From Thermanaerothrix solaris (lineage in GTDB: Bacteria; Chloroflexota; Anaerolineae; Anaerolineales; Anaerolineaceae): a DNA stretch of 64,000 bases. Every line of letters begins with the position of its first letter. Position 1 is the stretch's first letter. Position numbers and translations under genes: made by a program. Below are positions 40,381 through 48,663 of this stretch, piece by piece. The stretch lies in the NCBI RefSeq assembly GCF_032334255.1, contig NZ_JAUHMF010000002.1, forward strand, positions 806,001 through 870,000. The letters are read 5' to 3'. Below the pieces are notes generated by a model. The model made no database searches, was not told the DNA's origin, and was given only the letters and a program-made list of their open reading frames with translations.

Positions 40381-41859
40381 TTACTCGTCCTCCTGCCACC
40401 ATGCGGCACCCAGGACACCTGGACCAGCGTGGGCTCCAATCACGGGCGTCAATTCCGTAAAGTAGTGCTCATGGGGTTGGAGGAGTTCAACGAGGCGTTG
40501 GTAAAGTGTCTCGCCCTCTTCCAAGGCATCGGCGTGAAAACAGATAAGAGCCACAATTTTTCCGCTCAAATGTTTTTGCATCCAGTCAACCATCCGCTCA
40601 ATGGCTCTGCGGCGGGTGCGCTCAACGCTTTCCAGGCGGATATGCCCCTGATAGAGTGAGAGCACCGGATACAGGCGGAGCGCCGATTCTAAAAGAGGAG
40701 TAATCACATTTACCCGACCGCTGTGAGCGATGAAGTTGAGAGTATCCAGGACGCCAATGATGCCGATGCGGGGGATCAGGGCGGGCAAGGTGTCAATGAT
40801 CTGCTCGGCACTAGCACCGCTAGCGGCCATCCTGGCTGCGGCGAGTGCCAGCAGCCCTTGCGCCGGTCCGGCCAGGCGCGTATCCACCACGCGAGCCTGC
40901 AAACCTTCTTCGGCTGCCATTTGGGCAGCCAGGCTGGCACTGAAGAAACATTGGGTGAGTTCTGCCGGGGGAGTTAGAATCAGAGCCGTTTGGTCTGAGC
41001 CAACCGCCTGGCGGATGGCTTGCAGAAATTCTCCGGGTGCTGGGGCAGAAGTCTTCGGCAGTAGACCGTCGCTGCGTAAACGCTGGTAATAATCACGGGT
41101 GTCCACATCGAGACCATCGCGGGCAACCCCCTGGGGCAAGATAAGCGCCAAAGGCAATATATGGATGCCTTCGCGTTGGCAAAGGTCGGGGGGCAAGGAC
41201 GCCACGCTGTCGGTGAGCACCACTGTGGTGGGTTTGGGTAGGGGAGTGATGCGGGGATGAAGTAGTTCATAGAGCAAGCGACGTGCATTGCGGGTCTGAC
41301 GCCAACGTGCTAAGATCTCGGGTAGGGAGCATACGGCGGTGGTGAGTGCGAGGATCATCGGCGCGGCGATGATCCAGGGATCATAGCCATCCCAATAAAT
41401 GAGCAACATGAGCACCGGAAACCCCAGTAAGGTGGCTAGGATGCCACTGCCACCGCTGCCCAGGTAAATCATCCCATAAAGTGGAAGGGCCATCAGCGTT
41501 TGCCTGGGGGTGAGGGCGAGCAATACACCTAACGTGGTGGCCAACCCGCGGCCGCCGCGGAAGCGGAAGTAGAGAGGGAAACGATGGCCCAACACAGCGG
41601 CAACACCGGCAAAAACCGTGCAAACCTCGGGTGCAAGCGAAGCGCGTGCCACCAGGATAGCAAGGCTTCCCTTGGCAATATCCACAATCGCCACGAAGGC
41701 CGCCGGTTTAATCCCCAAGTGACGGGCAACATTGGCGGTACCGGCGTTGGCGTCACCTAAGGTGCGGATATCCCGCCCGCTCCACCAACGGCTGACCAAA
41801 ATAGCCCCCGATAGTGAGCCAATCAGGTAGCCTGTAAGTACCACCCACACACATGTCAT
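40381..41859 (-). CDS. PlsY-like acyltransferase fused to a DegV/FakB fatty-acid-binding domain
   Basis: 492 residues in one uninterrupted frame. Residues 1-180 form a PlsY-type membrane domain: GDANAGTANVARHLG (35-49), GHRFPLYFRFRGGRGLAT (91-108), five to six hydrophobic segments. Residues 211-492 are a complete DegV domain: TTVVLTDSVASLPPDL, TSAPAPGEFL, LDTLNFIAHSGRV and IGAHAGPGVLGAAWW. In other bacteria FakB (DegV) presents fatty acids to the kinase FakA, making acyl-phosphate, which PlsY uses to acylate glycerol-3-phosphate. The fusion would tether acyl delivery to the acyltransferase. Motif 1 departs from the usual GSGNxGATN, and the third PlsY motif is not clear, so activity is not certain. 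Last of three genes with 4-bp overlaps. Confidence 0.85.
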   Translation of the reverse strand: MTCVWVVLTGYLIGSLSGAILVSRWWSGRDIRTLGDANAGTANVARHLGIKPAAFVAIVDIAKGSLAILVARASLAPEVCTVFAGVAAVLGHRFPLYFRFRGGRGLATTLGVLLALTPRQTLMALPLYGMIYLGSGGSGILATLLGFPVLMLLIYWDGYDPWIIAAPMILALTTAVCSLPEILARWRQTRNARRLLYELLHPRITPLPKPTTVVLTDSVASLPPDLCQREGIHILPLALILPQGVARDGLDVDTRDYYQRLRSDGLLPKTSAPAPGEFLQAIRQAVGSDQTALILTPPAELTQCFFSASLAAQMAAEEGLQARVVDTRLAGPAQGLLALAAARMAASGASAEQIIDTLPALIPRIGIIGVLDTLNFIAHSGRVNVITPLLESALRLYPVLSLYQGHIRLESVERTRRRAIERMVDWMQKHLSGKIVALICFHADALEEGETLYQRLVELLQPHEHYFTELTPVIGAHAGPGVLGAAWWQEDE

Positions 41860-42281
41860 TGTCCCTCTCCTTCACCCAAGGACTTATTAGTCATGGGCTT
41901 CAACCGCACGGCAATTTTGCTTTGGGGGTGGCACCAGCAATCATCCCCTTCGGGCTCCTCTAAATTATTATAGCCGTTGTGTCGCAGATGGGTTCGAGCA
42001 AATTCAAGGTCGGGGACTTCAAACGTGAGTTCGATTTCGGTATGAGATGAGGCTGAAGCATCTTGCAGAATTAAATCCAGACCTTCTCCAACCGAAAATA
42101 CGACCTGTTGGTCTGAAGGGGTGGAGACCAACGGCAATCCCAATCCCTCGGTGAAGAGGGTGCGATGCATGGACGGGTTTTCCACCCGCAGGCGAATGCT
42201 TCGCAACCGCCCGCGGGTGGAGGGGGATGAAGTGCTAAATAACCGGCGTAACCAGCGATAACCCAGGAAACCGGGCGTCAT
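41856..42281 (-). CDS. VOC/glyoxalase-like protein
   Basis: 141 residues from ATG 42281, whose ATGA overlaps the stop of the radical SAM gene; longer in-frame starts lie inside that gene. After a basic N-terminal stretch, the pattern IRLRVENPSMHRTLFTEGLGLPLV, VFSVGEGLDLILQDA, IELTFEVPDLEFARTHLRHNGY fits a single VOC-type beta-alpha-beta unit pair. The usual metal ligands are not clearly all present, so it may be a binding rather than catalytic protein. Its stop overlaps the start of the PlsY-DegV gene by 4 bp. Confidence 0.65.
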   Translation of the reverse strand: MTPGFLGYRWLRRLFSTSSPSTRGRLRSIRLRVENPSMHRTLFTEGLGLPLVSTPSDQQVVFSVGEGLDLILQDASASSHTEIELTFEVPDLEFARTHLRHNGYNNLEEPEGDDCWCHPQSKIAVRLKPMTNKSLGEGEGQ

Positions 42282-43807
42282 GGGGTTGAAATCACCTCTG
42301 GAACGTGGGGTTGAGCGTTTTGGATATCCGTAGTTTCTGGCGCATGACCTTCGACATAGGTGTGCTGCCAAACACGATCAGCCATTTCCTGGTACGTTCG
42401 TGCGTAATTCATTAAACCCTCTGCATAGGATGGGTCAAGTAGAGCAGCACGGGCATTCTCATCACTGGGTTCGGGCTCGTGTTCTTTGATGAGCCGACGC
42501 AGGACATCATGATGATCACGAATCAAGCACGGGGCGAGAAGGTTCTGGTGCTGGTAACTTGCTTGCCACCGTCGTATGCCGGCAAAAAACGGTTCGCGGT
42601 AAACATCATTAAGATTACCGCCCCGCGCGTAAACGTCCTTGATGTTGACCGCGGCATACGGCACAAACACGCACGGACTAATGTTGCCATTCCAATCCAC
42701 GTAAAAGTACCCGCCTTTACCGTAGCCTCCTGCGGAGATGCACCCTCCGACTAGCGTGCCGTGGTTCCAGAAATCGGCCAGGAGGATGCGCTTTTCGCGG
42801 ATGAGACGCCAGGATTGTTGCCACATCCACAACCGTTGCTGAGGGGTGGGCATCAAATCCAGAGTGAAAGAACGCCCAATGGGCATGTACTGGAAAATCC
42901 AGCCGTAGAGGGCGTGTCGCTCAAAGAAGATGTAATCAATGAATTCTTCTGAGAGGATGATCTCGGCATTATGTCGCGTTGCTGTGAGCGAAACCCCAAA
43001 CGGAACGCCAGCCTGATAGAGGCGGTCCATAGCCGCCATGACGTTGTCGAAGACCCCATGACCACGGCGTTGATCGGTCTGCTCACGCCAGCCTTCGAGC
43101 GAGATGGCCGGGGTGAGGTTACCCAATTCACTTAGGCGTTGGGCGACTTTGTCGGAGATCAATGTGCCGTTGGTGTACATCAAAAAGAAGGTTTCAGGGT
43201 GAGCGGCGGCTAGATCCAGGATGGTCTTACCTTGGGAACGATATGCTAAAGGCTCGCCGCCGCTGATGACAATAAACTGTGCTCCCCACAGTGTTTCAGC
43301 TTCGGTGACCAGGCGGTCTACGATTTCCCACTCTAATTTTTGGGAATTGGCGCCAGAATCGGCATAACATCCCACACAACGTAGGTTGCATCCTTTGAAG
43401 GGGCTGATGGTGAGGAAAGAGGGTTGATCATAACCATATTGTGCGCGGAAGGCTTTTGCCGCTTCGCGACGGCGTTGTTTTTCCAGAAACAGATCCCGGA
43501 TCAGCGTGTTGAACAGCCCTTGCAGCCAGGGCTTGGAAAGGTGGTACTCGGTGAGTGCACGCTCTGCAACCCGTAATAGAGCCAGAGCAAAGGCTTCTTG
43601 ATCAGCAATCAGGCCGGGCAAGTCATTCCCGGCTAGCCGCTGGGCGTTGAATTGTTCATGAATTTGGCTCTCGATAGTACGCACAATCCAATGACGAGTG
43701 GTTTGGCTGCGCGCCAGTAAGGGAGCTAATTCCACCACTCGATTGGTTAGCAGAGTAAGGCGGCGCGAAGGCGTGGAGGAAGTTGTGGTTGAGATTTTTG
43801 TCGTCAT
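42278..43807 (-). CDS. Radical SAM protein with C-terminal SPASM-like cysteine region
   Basis: 509 residues. A helical N-terminal region (1-125) precedes the radical SAM core with CNLRCVGC (Cys140, Cys144, Cys147, spacing CX3CX2C) that binds the [4Fe-4S] cluster and SAM; ISGGEPL and YTNGTLIS follow. The C-terminal part (GGCISAGGYGKGGYFYVDWNGNISPCVF and later Cys) suggests an auxiliary-cluster SPASM-like domain. It has an excellent ribosome site (GGAGGTGA). It is coupled to VOC-like and PlsY-DegV genes, so a role in lipid or acyl-chain modification is a reasonable inference, though not shown by motif. Substrate unknown. Confidence 0.85.
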   Translation of the reverse strand: MTTKISTTTSSTPSRRLTLLTNRVVELAPLLARSQTTRHWIVRTIESQIHEQFNAQRLAGNDLPGLIADQEAFALALLRVAERALTEYHLSKPWLQGLFNTLIRDLFLEKQRRREAAKAFRAQYGYDQPSFLTISPFKGCNLRCVGCYADSGANSQKLEWEIVDRLVTEAETLWGAQFIVISGGEPLAYRSQGKTILDLAAAHPETFFLMYTNGTLISDKVAQRLSELGNLTPAISLEGWREQTDQRRGHGVFDNVMAAMDRLYQAGVPFGVSLTATRHNAEIILSEEFIDYIFFERHALYGWIFQYMPIGRSFTLDLMPTPQQRLWMWQQSWRLIREKRILLADFWNHGTLVGGCISAGGYGKGGYFYVDWNGNISPCVFVPYAAVNIKDVYARGGNLNDVYREPFFAGIRRWQASYQHQNLLAPCLIRDHHDVLRRLIKEHEPEPSDENARAALLDPSYAEGLMNYARTYQEMADRVWQHTYVEGHAPETTDIQNAQPHVPEVISTP

Positions 43808-43841
43808 GAATCACCTCCGTTGATGGTCAAGATGCTGAATA

Positions 43842-43869
43842 TAAAAATACCCCCATCTGTGGATGGGGG
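43842..43869 (-). terminator. Intrinsic terminator after the LamG-like lipoprotein gene
   Basis: On the minus strand, CCCCCATC / GATGGGGG with a 4-nt loop is followed by TATTTTTAT. It lies between the lipoprotein gene and the radical SAM operon, whose own promoter is not evident in the 35 bp that remain. Confidence 0.85.
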
Positions 43870-43911
43870 ATTGGATCAAAAGTGTTATTTGGGTGTTAAG
43901 CGCAGGACAAA

Positions 43912-44577
43912 TTAAGGCTTATACACCATGAAGTTATCAAAGAAGATCTCGACCCCCGGCTCGGCATATGCACCTGCTATCAGGCCGACATCACCTTCTT
44001 TTAAAGCCTCATCATTAACGGTGCGCAGCAAGGTGCCGTTAACATGGAGGCTTAGGGTATTGCCTACGCAATCGGCTCGAATATGGTTGGTGGTCGTTCC
44101 CTGCCGAATAGCAGTGTGTGATTCTAAGTTTTCAGCCCCGATGACCTGGGTTTCACCATTAACCTTTTTGCCGATGCCAAAATAACCATCGCTGCTGATA
44201 AGGAAGAAGTAGAAGTTCTGGGTGTCCACATACCGGCAGAGAACCCCAAAGTCGTTGTCATCCGGACCGGCAACCTTGGTGGCATCCACTTCAATTTGCA
44301 CATCTTTGAAATTCCGACCGGGATTCGCCCATACTTCCAGGTTAGGGGTGTCCACGCGAATGCGGTAGGCCCCATCGCCAGTGTAATCGGTCACGCCGTC
44401 GCTATCTTGGCGACGATCCCATCCGCTATCCGGGTCGGAGAAATCGTCTTGGAACAGGATCTCAACCTGCCGCGTAGCCGTAGGAGCGACTTGGCCTGGG
44501 AGTCCACAGGCCAGAGCAGGTAATCCGAGCACGACCAATCCCACAAGAAGAACCCATAAAGACCCGGGTTTGAGCAT
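43912..44577 (-). CDS. Lipoprotein with concanavalin/LamG-like domain
   Basis: 221 residues from ATG 44577, which has AGGAGGT 7 nt upstream. A signal peptide with lipobox ALAC (Cys24) is followed by a beta-rich domain: ILFQDDFSDPDSGWDRR, YRIRVDTPNLEVWA, DFGVLCRYVDTQNFYFFLISSDGYFGIGK, NHIRADCVGNTLSLHVNG and FDNFMVYKP. This resembles DUF1080/laminin-G-like jelly rolls, which often bind sugars. It is probably an outer-surface binding protein. The gene is monocistronic with its own promoter and terminator. Confidence 0.8.
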   Translation of the reverse strand: MLKPGSLWVLLVGLVVLGLPALACGLPGQVAPTATRQVEILFQDDFSDPDSGWDRRQDSDGVTDYTGDGAYRIRVDTPNLEVWANPGRNFKDVQIEVDATKVAGPDDNDFGVLCRYVDTQNFYFFLISSDGYFGIGKKVNGETQVIGAENLESHTAIRQGTTTNHIRADCVGNTLSLHVNGTLLRTVNDEALKEGDVGLIAGAYAEPGVEIFFDNFMVYKP

Positions 44578-44611
44578 GATGGATACCTCCTTTGGCAGCA
44601 AAATTCGACTT

Positions 44612-44639
44612 ATTTTAGCATGATTGACAATTTCATGAA
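44612..44639 (-). promoter_or_regulatory. Promoter of the LamG-like lipoprotein gene
   Basis: On the minus strand TTCATG (44634-44639) and TAAAAT (44612-44617) are 16 bp apart, and the -10 is extended by TGC. Confidence 0.6.
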
Positions 44640-44659
44640 GAGATGGGAGGGTTGGGGGA

Positions 44660-44695
44660 TTGACAATTTGCGGCAGATAATTATAATGATTATAA
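44660..44695 (+). promoter_or_regulatory. perR promoter overlapped by a perfect PerR box
   Basis: TTGACA (44660-44665) and TATAAT (44682-44687) are separated by 16 bp. The 15-bp perfect dyad TTATAATGATTATAA at 44681-44695 matches the PerR box consensus (TTATAATnATTATAA) and covers the -10. Repressor binding would block RNA polymerase, giving autoregulation of perR and the downstream ATPase. Confidence 0.9.
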
Positions 44696-44735
44696 ATTTA
44701 TAAAGAGTATTACTTTGGAGTGAATACAAAATAAA

Positions 44736-45209
44736 ATGGAGACAACCATTCTTCTCGACTCCCTACGTAAAGCAGGCTTGCGAATTACCCCGCAACGCCA
44801 GGCAATTTGTGAACTTCTGGCGACCAGCCATGACCATCCGACCGCGACCATGATCTATGAGACCCTAAAGCCGCGCTTTCCATCCTTGAGCCTGGCAACG
44901 GTCTATAACACCTTAGAAGTCTTGGTGCGGCTCGGTGCAGTCAATGTATTAGGAAATGCCGGGGATGGCATGGCGCATTATGACGCCGACACCGATCCGC
45001 ACATTAACCTGGCGTGTGTCTCCTGCCACAAGATTGTGGATTTCCCAAGCCAATATGTGCAGTTTTTAGACGAAGAGATCAGCGCCGCTTCGGGCTATCG
45101 GGTGCTGGGAGCGCGCGTGTTGTACTACGGGCTTTGCCCTGAATGTCAGCAAAAGACATCCATCGCACGGAGGGAAACCGATTATGATCACCGCCGAGAC
45201 AACGCCTGA
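44736..45209 (+). CDS. perR: Fur-family regulator, PerR-like
   Basis: 157 residues. The winged helix carries HPTATMIYETLKPRFPSLSLATVYNTLEVLVRLGAV, close to Bacillus PerR and including the His of the regulatory metal site. The dimerisation half has DPHINLACVSCHKIVDF and CPEC, giving two CxxC pairs for the structural zinc. PerR senses peroxide by iron-catalysed oxidation of a metal-binding His. A perfect PerR box on its own promoter supports the assignment over Fur or Zur. The gene overlaps the P1B-4 ATPase gene by 26 bp. Confidence 0.8.
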   Translation: METTILLDSLRKAGLRITPQRQAICELLATSHDHPTATMIYETLKPRFPSLSLATVYNTLEVLVRLGAVNVLGNAGDGMAHYDADTDPHINLACVSCHKIVDFPSQYVQFLDEEISAASGYRVLGARVLYYGLCPECQQKTSIARRETDYDHRRDNA

Positions 45210-47583
45210 GCAACGTTTCTCCAATGTACCCCCTTCGGGCTTGCGTTGCACCGATGTTTTCGCCGATACTTTGAGAGGATATGCTGGAGTTAAAGCCGTC
45301 CATTATGACTACAACCAGGGGCGCCTGCGTCTGATTTATGACCCCGAGGTGATCTCGCCCGAACGTGCCCTCAGCCTGGTCAATGAAGCTGGCCGGTTAG
45401 CGGCGGGGCGTGCTAATCAATGTGCTGCCCGCCGCGAAAACGGCGCAGCGGCATGTGCATTATGTGCTCTGCAGTTGGGACAAGGGCTAGGGTTAGATCC
45501 AGAACGGGTGGCATTTCGCAACGGTATCCTAGAGGTGACATGGACTGAGGCGGTTCAGCCTGTGGCAGAGGTAGAGGAACTTTCGGCCCATTTACCCGGG
45601 CGGGAGATCACCCCCCCTCGCCTGGATGAGCGGCGTATACAGGGCCTATTCACAATTCTCACGGCATTTCTTACATTAACGGCGTTGTTGCTCCAACGTT
45701 GGGATACGCCTGCACCCATTGTCAACGGGTTATTTGCTCTGGCATATCTCACCGGGGGCTGGTTTGGGCTGTTGGCGAGTTTGGAGGCTCTGCGGGAAAA
45801 AACCCTCAATGTGGATTTGCTCATGATCCTGGCGGCGTTAGGGGCAGCATTTATTGGTTCACCCGCTGAGGGGGCCGCGCTTCTCTTCCTGTTCTCGCTT
45901 TCTAATACCCTTCAGGCCTATGCCATGGATCGCAGCCGTAAGGCCATTGAGAAATTGCTGGACTTGCGTCCCAAAGTAGCCACCGTGAGACGGGGTTCAC
46001 GTTTAGTCGCGCTACCGGTAGAAAAATTGGTACCCGGGGATATCATCGTGGTGCGCCCCGGGGAGCGTTTCCCGATTGACGGCGAGGTCATCAGCGGTGC
46101 GTCAGAAGTTAATCAGGCGACCATTACTGGTGAATCCATGCCAGTGAGCAAACAGGTAGGAGATTTGGTCTTTGCCGGCACTGTTAACGGCAACGGCAGC
46201 CTGGAAGTGCGGGTAACACGCCTGGCACACGATACCACCTTGGCGCGCATTGTCCAGATGGTCGAAGAGGCACAGGCCAATAAGGCTAAGACGCAACGGG
46301 TGCTGGATACGTTTGAGCAGTATTATGCCTTTTTCGTGCTTGGTGCTGCGGTTCTGTTGATTGTGATCCCTTATTTTGTCCTGGGGCAGCCCTTTTACCC
46401 TACGTTCTACCGAGCTATGACCTGGTTGGTGGTTGCATCGCCTTGTGCCTTGGTGATCTCGACCCCTGCCAGTATCCTTTCGGCCATTGCGAACGGCGCG
46501 CGCAACGGGGTGCTTTTCAAAGGGGGTGTGCATTTGGAGCGAGCGGCCAGACTCAAAGTGGTGGCCTTTGATAAAACCGGTACGCTGACCCATGGGGTGC
46601 CTCAGTTAACAGGTGTTTATCCTTTGGAGAACCTGGATGAAAATACCCTCTTAAAACAGGTGGCCGCTGTAGAAGCCCGTTCAGAGCATCCCCTTGGGGC
46701 CGCCATTGTGCGCGCGGCTCAGGAACGTGGCTTGTCCTTGCCCACGGCATTGAATTTCCGTGCTTTTCCGGGGCGAGGTGTCGAAGCCCAGGTTGAAGAA
46801 CGTCACTGGCTGGTGGGAAATGTCCGCTTTTTTGCCGAACGTAATCTTCCCATCCCTACGGAACTCCAAACCCGGATTCAGCAACTCGAGGCTGAGGGGC
46901 AGACAGTGATGCTGGCTTACACCAGTAACCTTTCCGGGCCCGAGGCCGGGGTGGGCCGTTTTGTCGGGCTTTTGACCGTAGCCGACGCCCTTCGTCCTGA
47001 GGCAGCCTTGGTCGTCCAGGCGCTTAAGAAAGTTGGCATTGAGCGTGTGGTCATGCTGACCGGAGATAATGAGCGCGTTGCTGCGCGGATCGCGGCGCGT
47101 ACTGGTGTGGATGCATATTATGCCAATCTCTTGCCGCAGGACAAGGTGCGTGTCTTGCGAGAATTACGTGAGACTTATGGCTCGGTGGCGATGGTAGGGG
47201 ATGGTGTCAATGATGCGCCTTCATTGGCGGCTGCCGATTTGGGGATTGCGATGGGGGGCGCAGGTACTGATGTAGCGATTGAAACGGCTGATGTAATCCT
47301 GATGTCGGATGATTTGCGCAAGATCCCCTATGCGTTGGGATTGGCGCGGCGCGCGCAACAGGTGGTTTGGCAAAATCTCTCGTTTGCGTTGGTCATGATC
47401 GTCGTGCTGGTGGTGAGCACGTTTGGTGCTACCCTGCCATTGCCTTTAGGGGTTCTGGGCCATGAGGGGAGCACGGTGATTGTGGTCCTAAATGGGTTGC
47501 GCCTCTTGGCTTATCGCGGAACGGATACATGGTTATTCCAGCAAAAACCTATCTCACGGATGTTGCGCCAGTTTTCTTCCTAG
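45184..47583 (+). CDS. P1B-4-type metal-transporting ATPase (Fe2+/Co2+/Zn2+ exporter class)
   Basis: 799 residues. An N-terminal HMA-like ferredoxin fold lacks the CxxC pair (GLRCTD instead) and is followed by a Cys-rich loop (residues 79-98). Core motifs: TGES, SPC in membrane segment 6 (residues 419-421), DKTGTLT with phosphorylated Asp463, and HEGST (760-764). SPC plus HEGS/GT defines P1B-4 ATPases such as CtpD, CoaT and PfeT. Bacillus PfeT exports Fe2+ under PerR control, and here the gene overlaps perR behind a PerR box, so ferrous iron efflux during peroxide stress is the most likely role. A hairpin terminator follows. Confidence 0.9.
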   Translation: MITAETTPEQRFSNVPPSGLRCTDVFADTLRGYAGVKAVHYDYNQGRLRLIYDPEVISPERALSLVNEAGRLAAGRANQCAARRENGAAACALCALQLGQGLGLDPERVAFRNGILEVTWTEAVQPVAEVEELSAHLPGREITPPRLDERRIQGLFTILTAFLTLTALLLQRWDTPAPIVNGLFALAYLTGGWFGLLASLEALREKTLNVDLLMILAALGAAFIGSPAEGAALLFLFSLSNTLQAYAMDRSRKAIEKLLDLRPKVATVRRGSRLVALPVEKLVPGDIIVVRPGERFPIDGEVISGASEVNQATITGESMPVSKQVGDLVFAGTVNGNGSLEVRVTRLAHDTTLARIVQMVEEAQANKAKTQRVLDTFEQYYAFFVLGAAVLLIVIPYFVLGQPFYPTFYRAMTWLVVASPCALVISTPASILSAIANGARNGVLFKGGVHLERAARLKVVAFDKTGTLTHGVPQLTGVYPLENLDENTLLKQVAAVEARSEHPLGAAIVRAAQERGLSLPTALNFRAFPGRGVEAQVEERHWLVGNVRFFAERNLPIPTELQTRIQQLEAEGQTVMLAYTSNLSGPEAGVGRFVGLLTVADALRPEAALVVQALKKVGIERVVMLTGDNERVAARIAARTGVDAYYANLLPQDKVRVLRELRETYGSVAMVGDGVNDAPSLAAADLGIAMGGAGTDVAIETADVILMSDDLRKIPYALGLARRAQQVVWQNLSFALVMIVVLVVSTFGATLPLPLGVLGHEGSTVIVVLNGLRLLAYRGTDTWLFQQKPISRMLRQFSS

Positions 47584-47605
47584 GTCTGGCTGGTTAATCC
47601 TTCTG

Positions 47606-47643
47606 GTCGCCTGTTCGGTCTATCGGGCAGGCGACTATTTTTT
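47606..47643 (+). terminator. Intrinsic terminator after the P1B-4 ATPase gene
   Basis: GTCGCCTG and CAGGCGAC form an 8-bp perfect stem around a 14-nt loop, followed by TATTTTTT. It isolates the PerR/ATPase unit from the next ABC operon. Confidence 0.85.
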
Positions 47644-47714
47644 GCCTGACCGATGGTTAGGGCTGACATTTGGGTTATACTTTAGGCGCGGAATCTTCTG
47701 TGGAGAGATCAAGT

Positions 47715-48659
47715 ATGAAAAAGTGGATGGGTTTATTCTTATTTGTCTTATTCTTCCTAAGCGCATGCGCACCGACTAAACCAGCCGAGGCGGTGACCAT
47801 TCGGGTTGCTCTTCTTCCCATTTTGGATGGACTGCCCATTGTGGTCGCTCAACAAGAGGGTTTGTTTGAGAAATACAACGTCAAAGTTGAGATTCTTCCG
47901 GTCAGTTCGGGGCCTGAGCGGGATCAATTGGTGGCTGCTGGGCAGGCAGATGCAATGATCAATGAGTTAACGTCGGTGATGTTCTTCAATAAGGAAACCC
48001 CACAGGTGCAGGCGGTACGGTTTGCCCGTACGGCAACAGCAGAGCAAGCTCTCTTTCGTGTTTTGGCGGCTAAGGGGGCTAATATTCAAAAGGCAGCGGA
48101 TCTGAAGGGCGTTCCGATTGGGGTATCGCAAGCGACAGTCATCGAATATCTGACCCAGCGCCTGTTAGAAGTTCAAGGCTTCCAGCCAGACGAGATCCAG
48201 ACGATTTCGGTGCCGAAAATTCCCGATCGCATGGCGCTTTTGGCCAGTGGGGAACTGAAAGCTGCTATGTTGCCGGAACCGTTTGCTACCCTGGCGGAGC
48301 AGCAAGGTGCAGTTCCGCTCTTTGATGATAGGCTTGCCCCGGGGTATTCCTTCAGTGTGATTTCTGTACGCAAGGCACTCATTGATCAGCATCCGCAAGC
48401 GGTAAAAGGGTTCTTGGCGGCCATAGAAGAAGCCACCCAACACATCAATGCCGATCCCCAGAAATACAGTGGGCTGATGGTCGAACAAAAGATGGTGCCC
48501 GCCCCCCTGGCCGAGAGTTTTCGCGTGCCCACCTACCCCTTGAAGGGGGTGCCAACCGAAGCGCAATTTACCGATGCGCTGGCATGGGCGAAGGCGAAGG
48601 GCTATCTGGATAAAGACCTGACCTATAGCGATTGCGTCAATCCAAAATTGCTGCCCTGA
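47715..48659 (+). CDS. ABC transporter substrate-binding lipoprotein, NitT/TauT (NMT1-like)
   Basis: 314 residues from ATG 47715 (GGAGAG 7 nt upstream). A signal peptide ends in lipobox LSAC (Cys18). The pattern RVALLPILDGLPIVVAQQEGLFEKYNV and VSSGPERDQLVAAGQADAMINELTSV is that of the SsuA/TauA/ThiY class, which binds sulfonates, nitrate-like ions, taurine or a thiamine precursor. It heads a three-gene importer (binding protein, ATPase, permease). No thiamine riboswitch or other leader structure is visible, so the ligand stays open. TATACT at 47676-47681 may be the -10. Confidence 0.85.
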   Translation: MKKWMGLFLFVLFFLSACAPTKPAEAVTIRVALLPILDGLPIVVAQQEGLFEKYNVKVEILPVSSGPERDQLVAAGQADAMINELTSVMFFNKETPQVQAVRFARTATAEQALFRVLAAKGANIQKAADLKGVPIGVSQATVIEYLTQRLLEVQGFQPDEIQTISVPKIPDRMALLASGELKAAMLPEPFATLAEQQGAVPLFDDRLAPGYSFSVISVRKALIDQHPQAVKGFLAAIEEATQHINADPQKYSGLMVEQKMVPAPLAESFRVPTYPLKGVPTEAQFTDALAWAKAKGYLDKDLTYSDCVNPKLLP

Positions 48660-48663
48660 GAGG

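Noticed and set aside
47584..47714. Possible thiamine or SAM riboswitch before the NitT/TauT-type importer
   Set aside because: The only structure is a simple hairpin with T-run that terminates the upstream gene; no conserved riboswitch core is seen.
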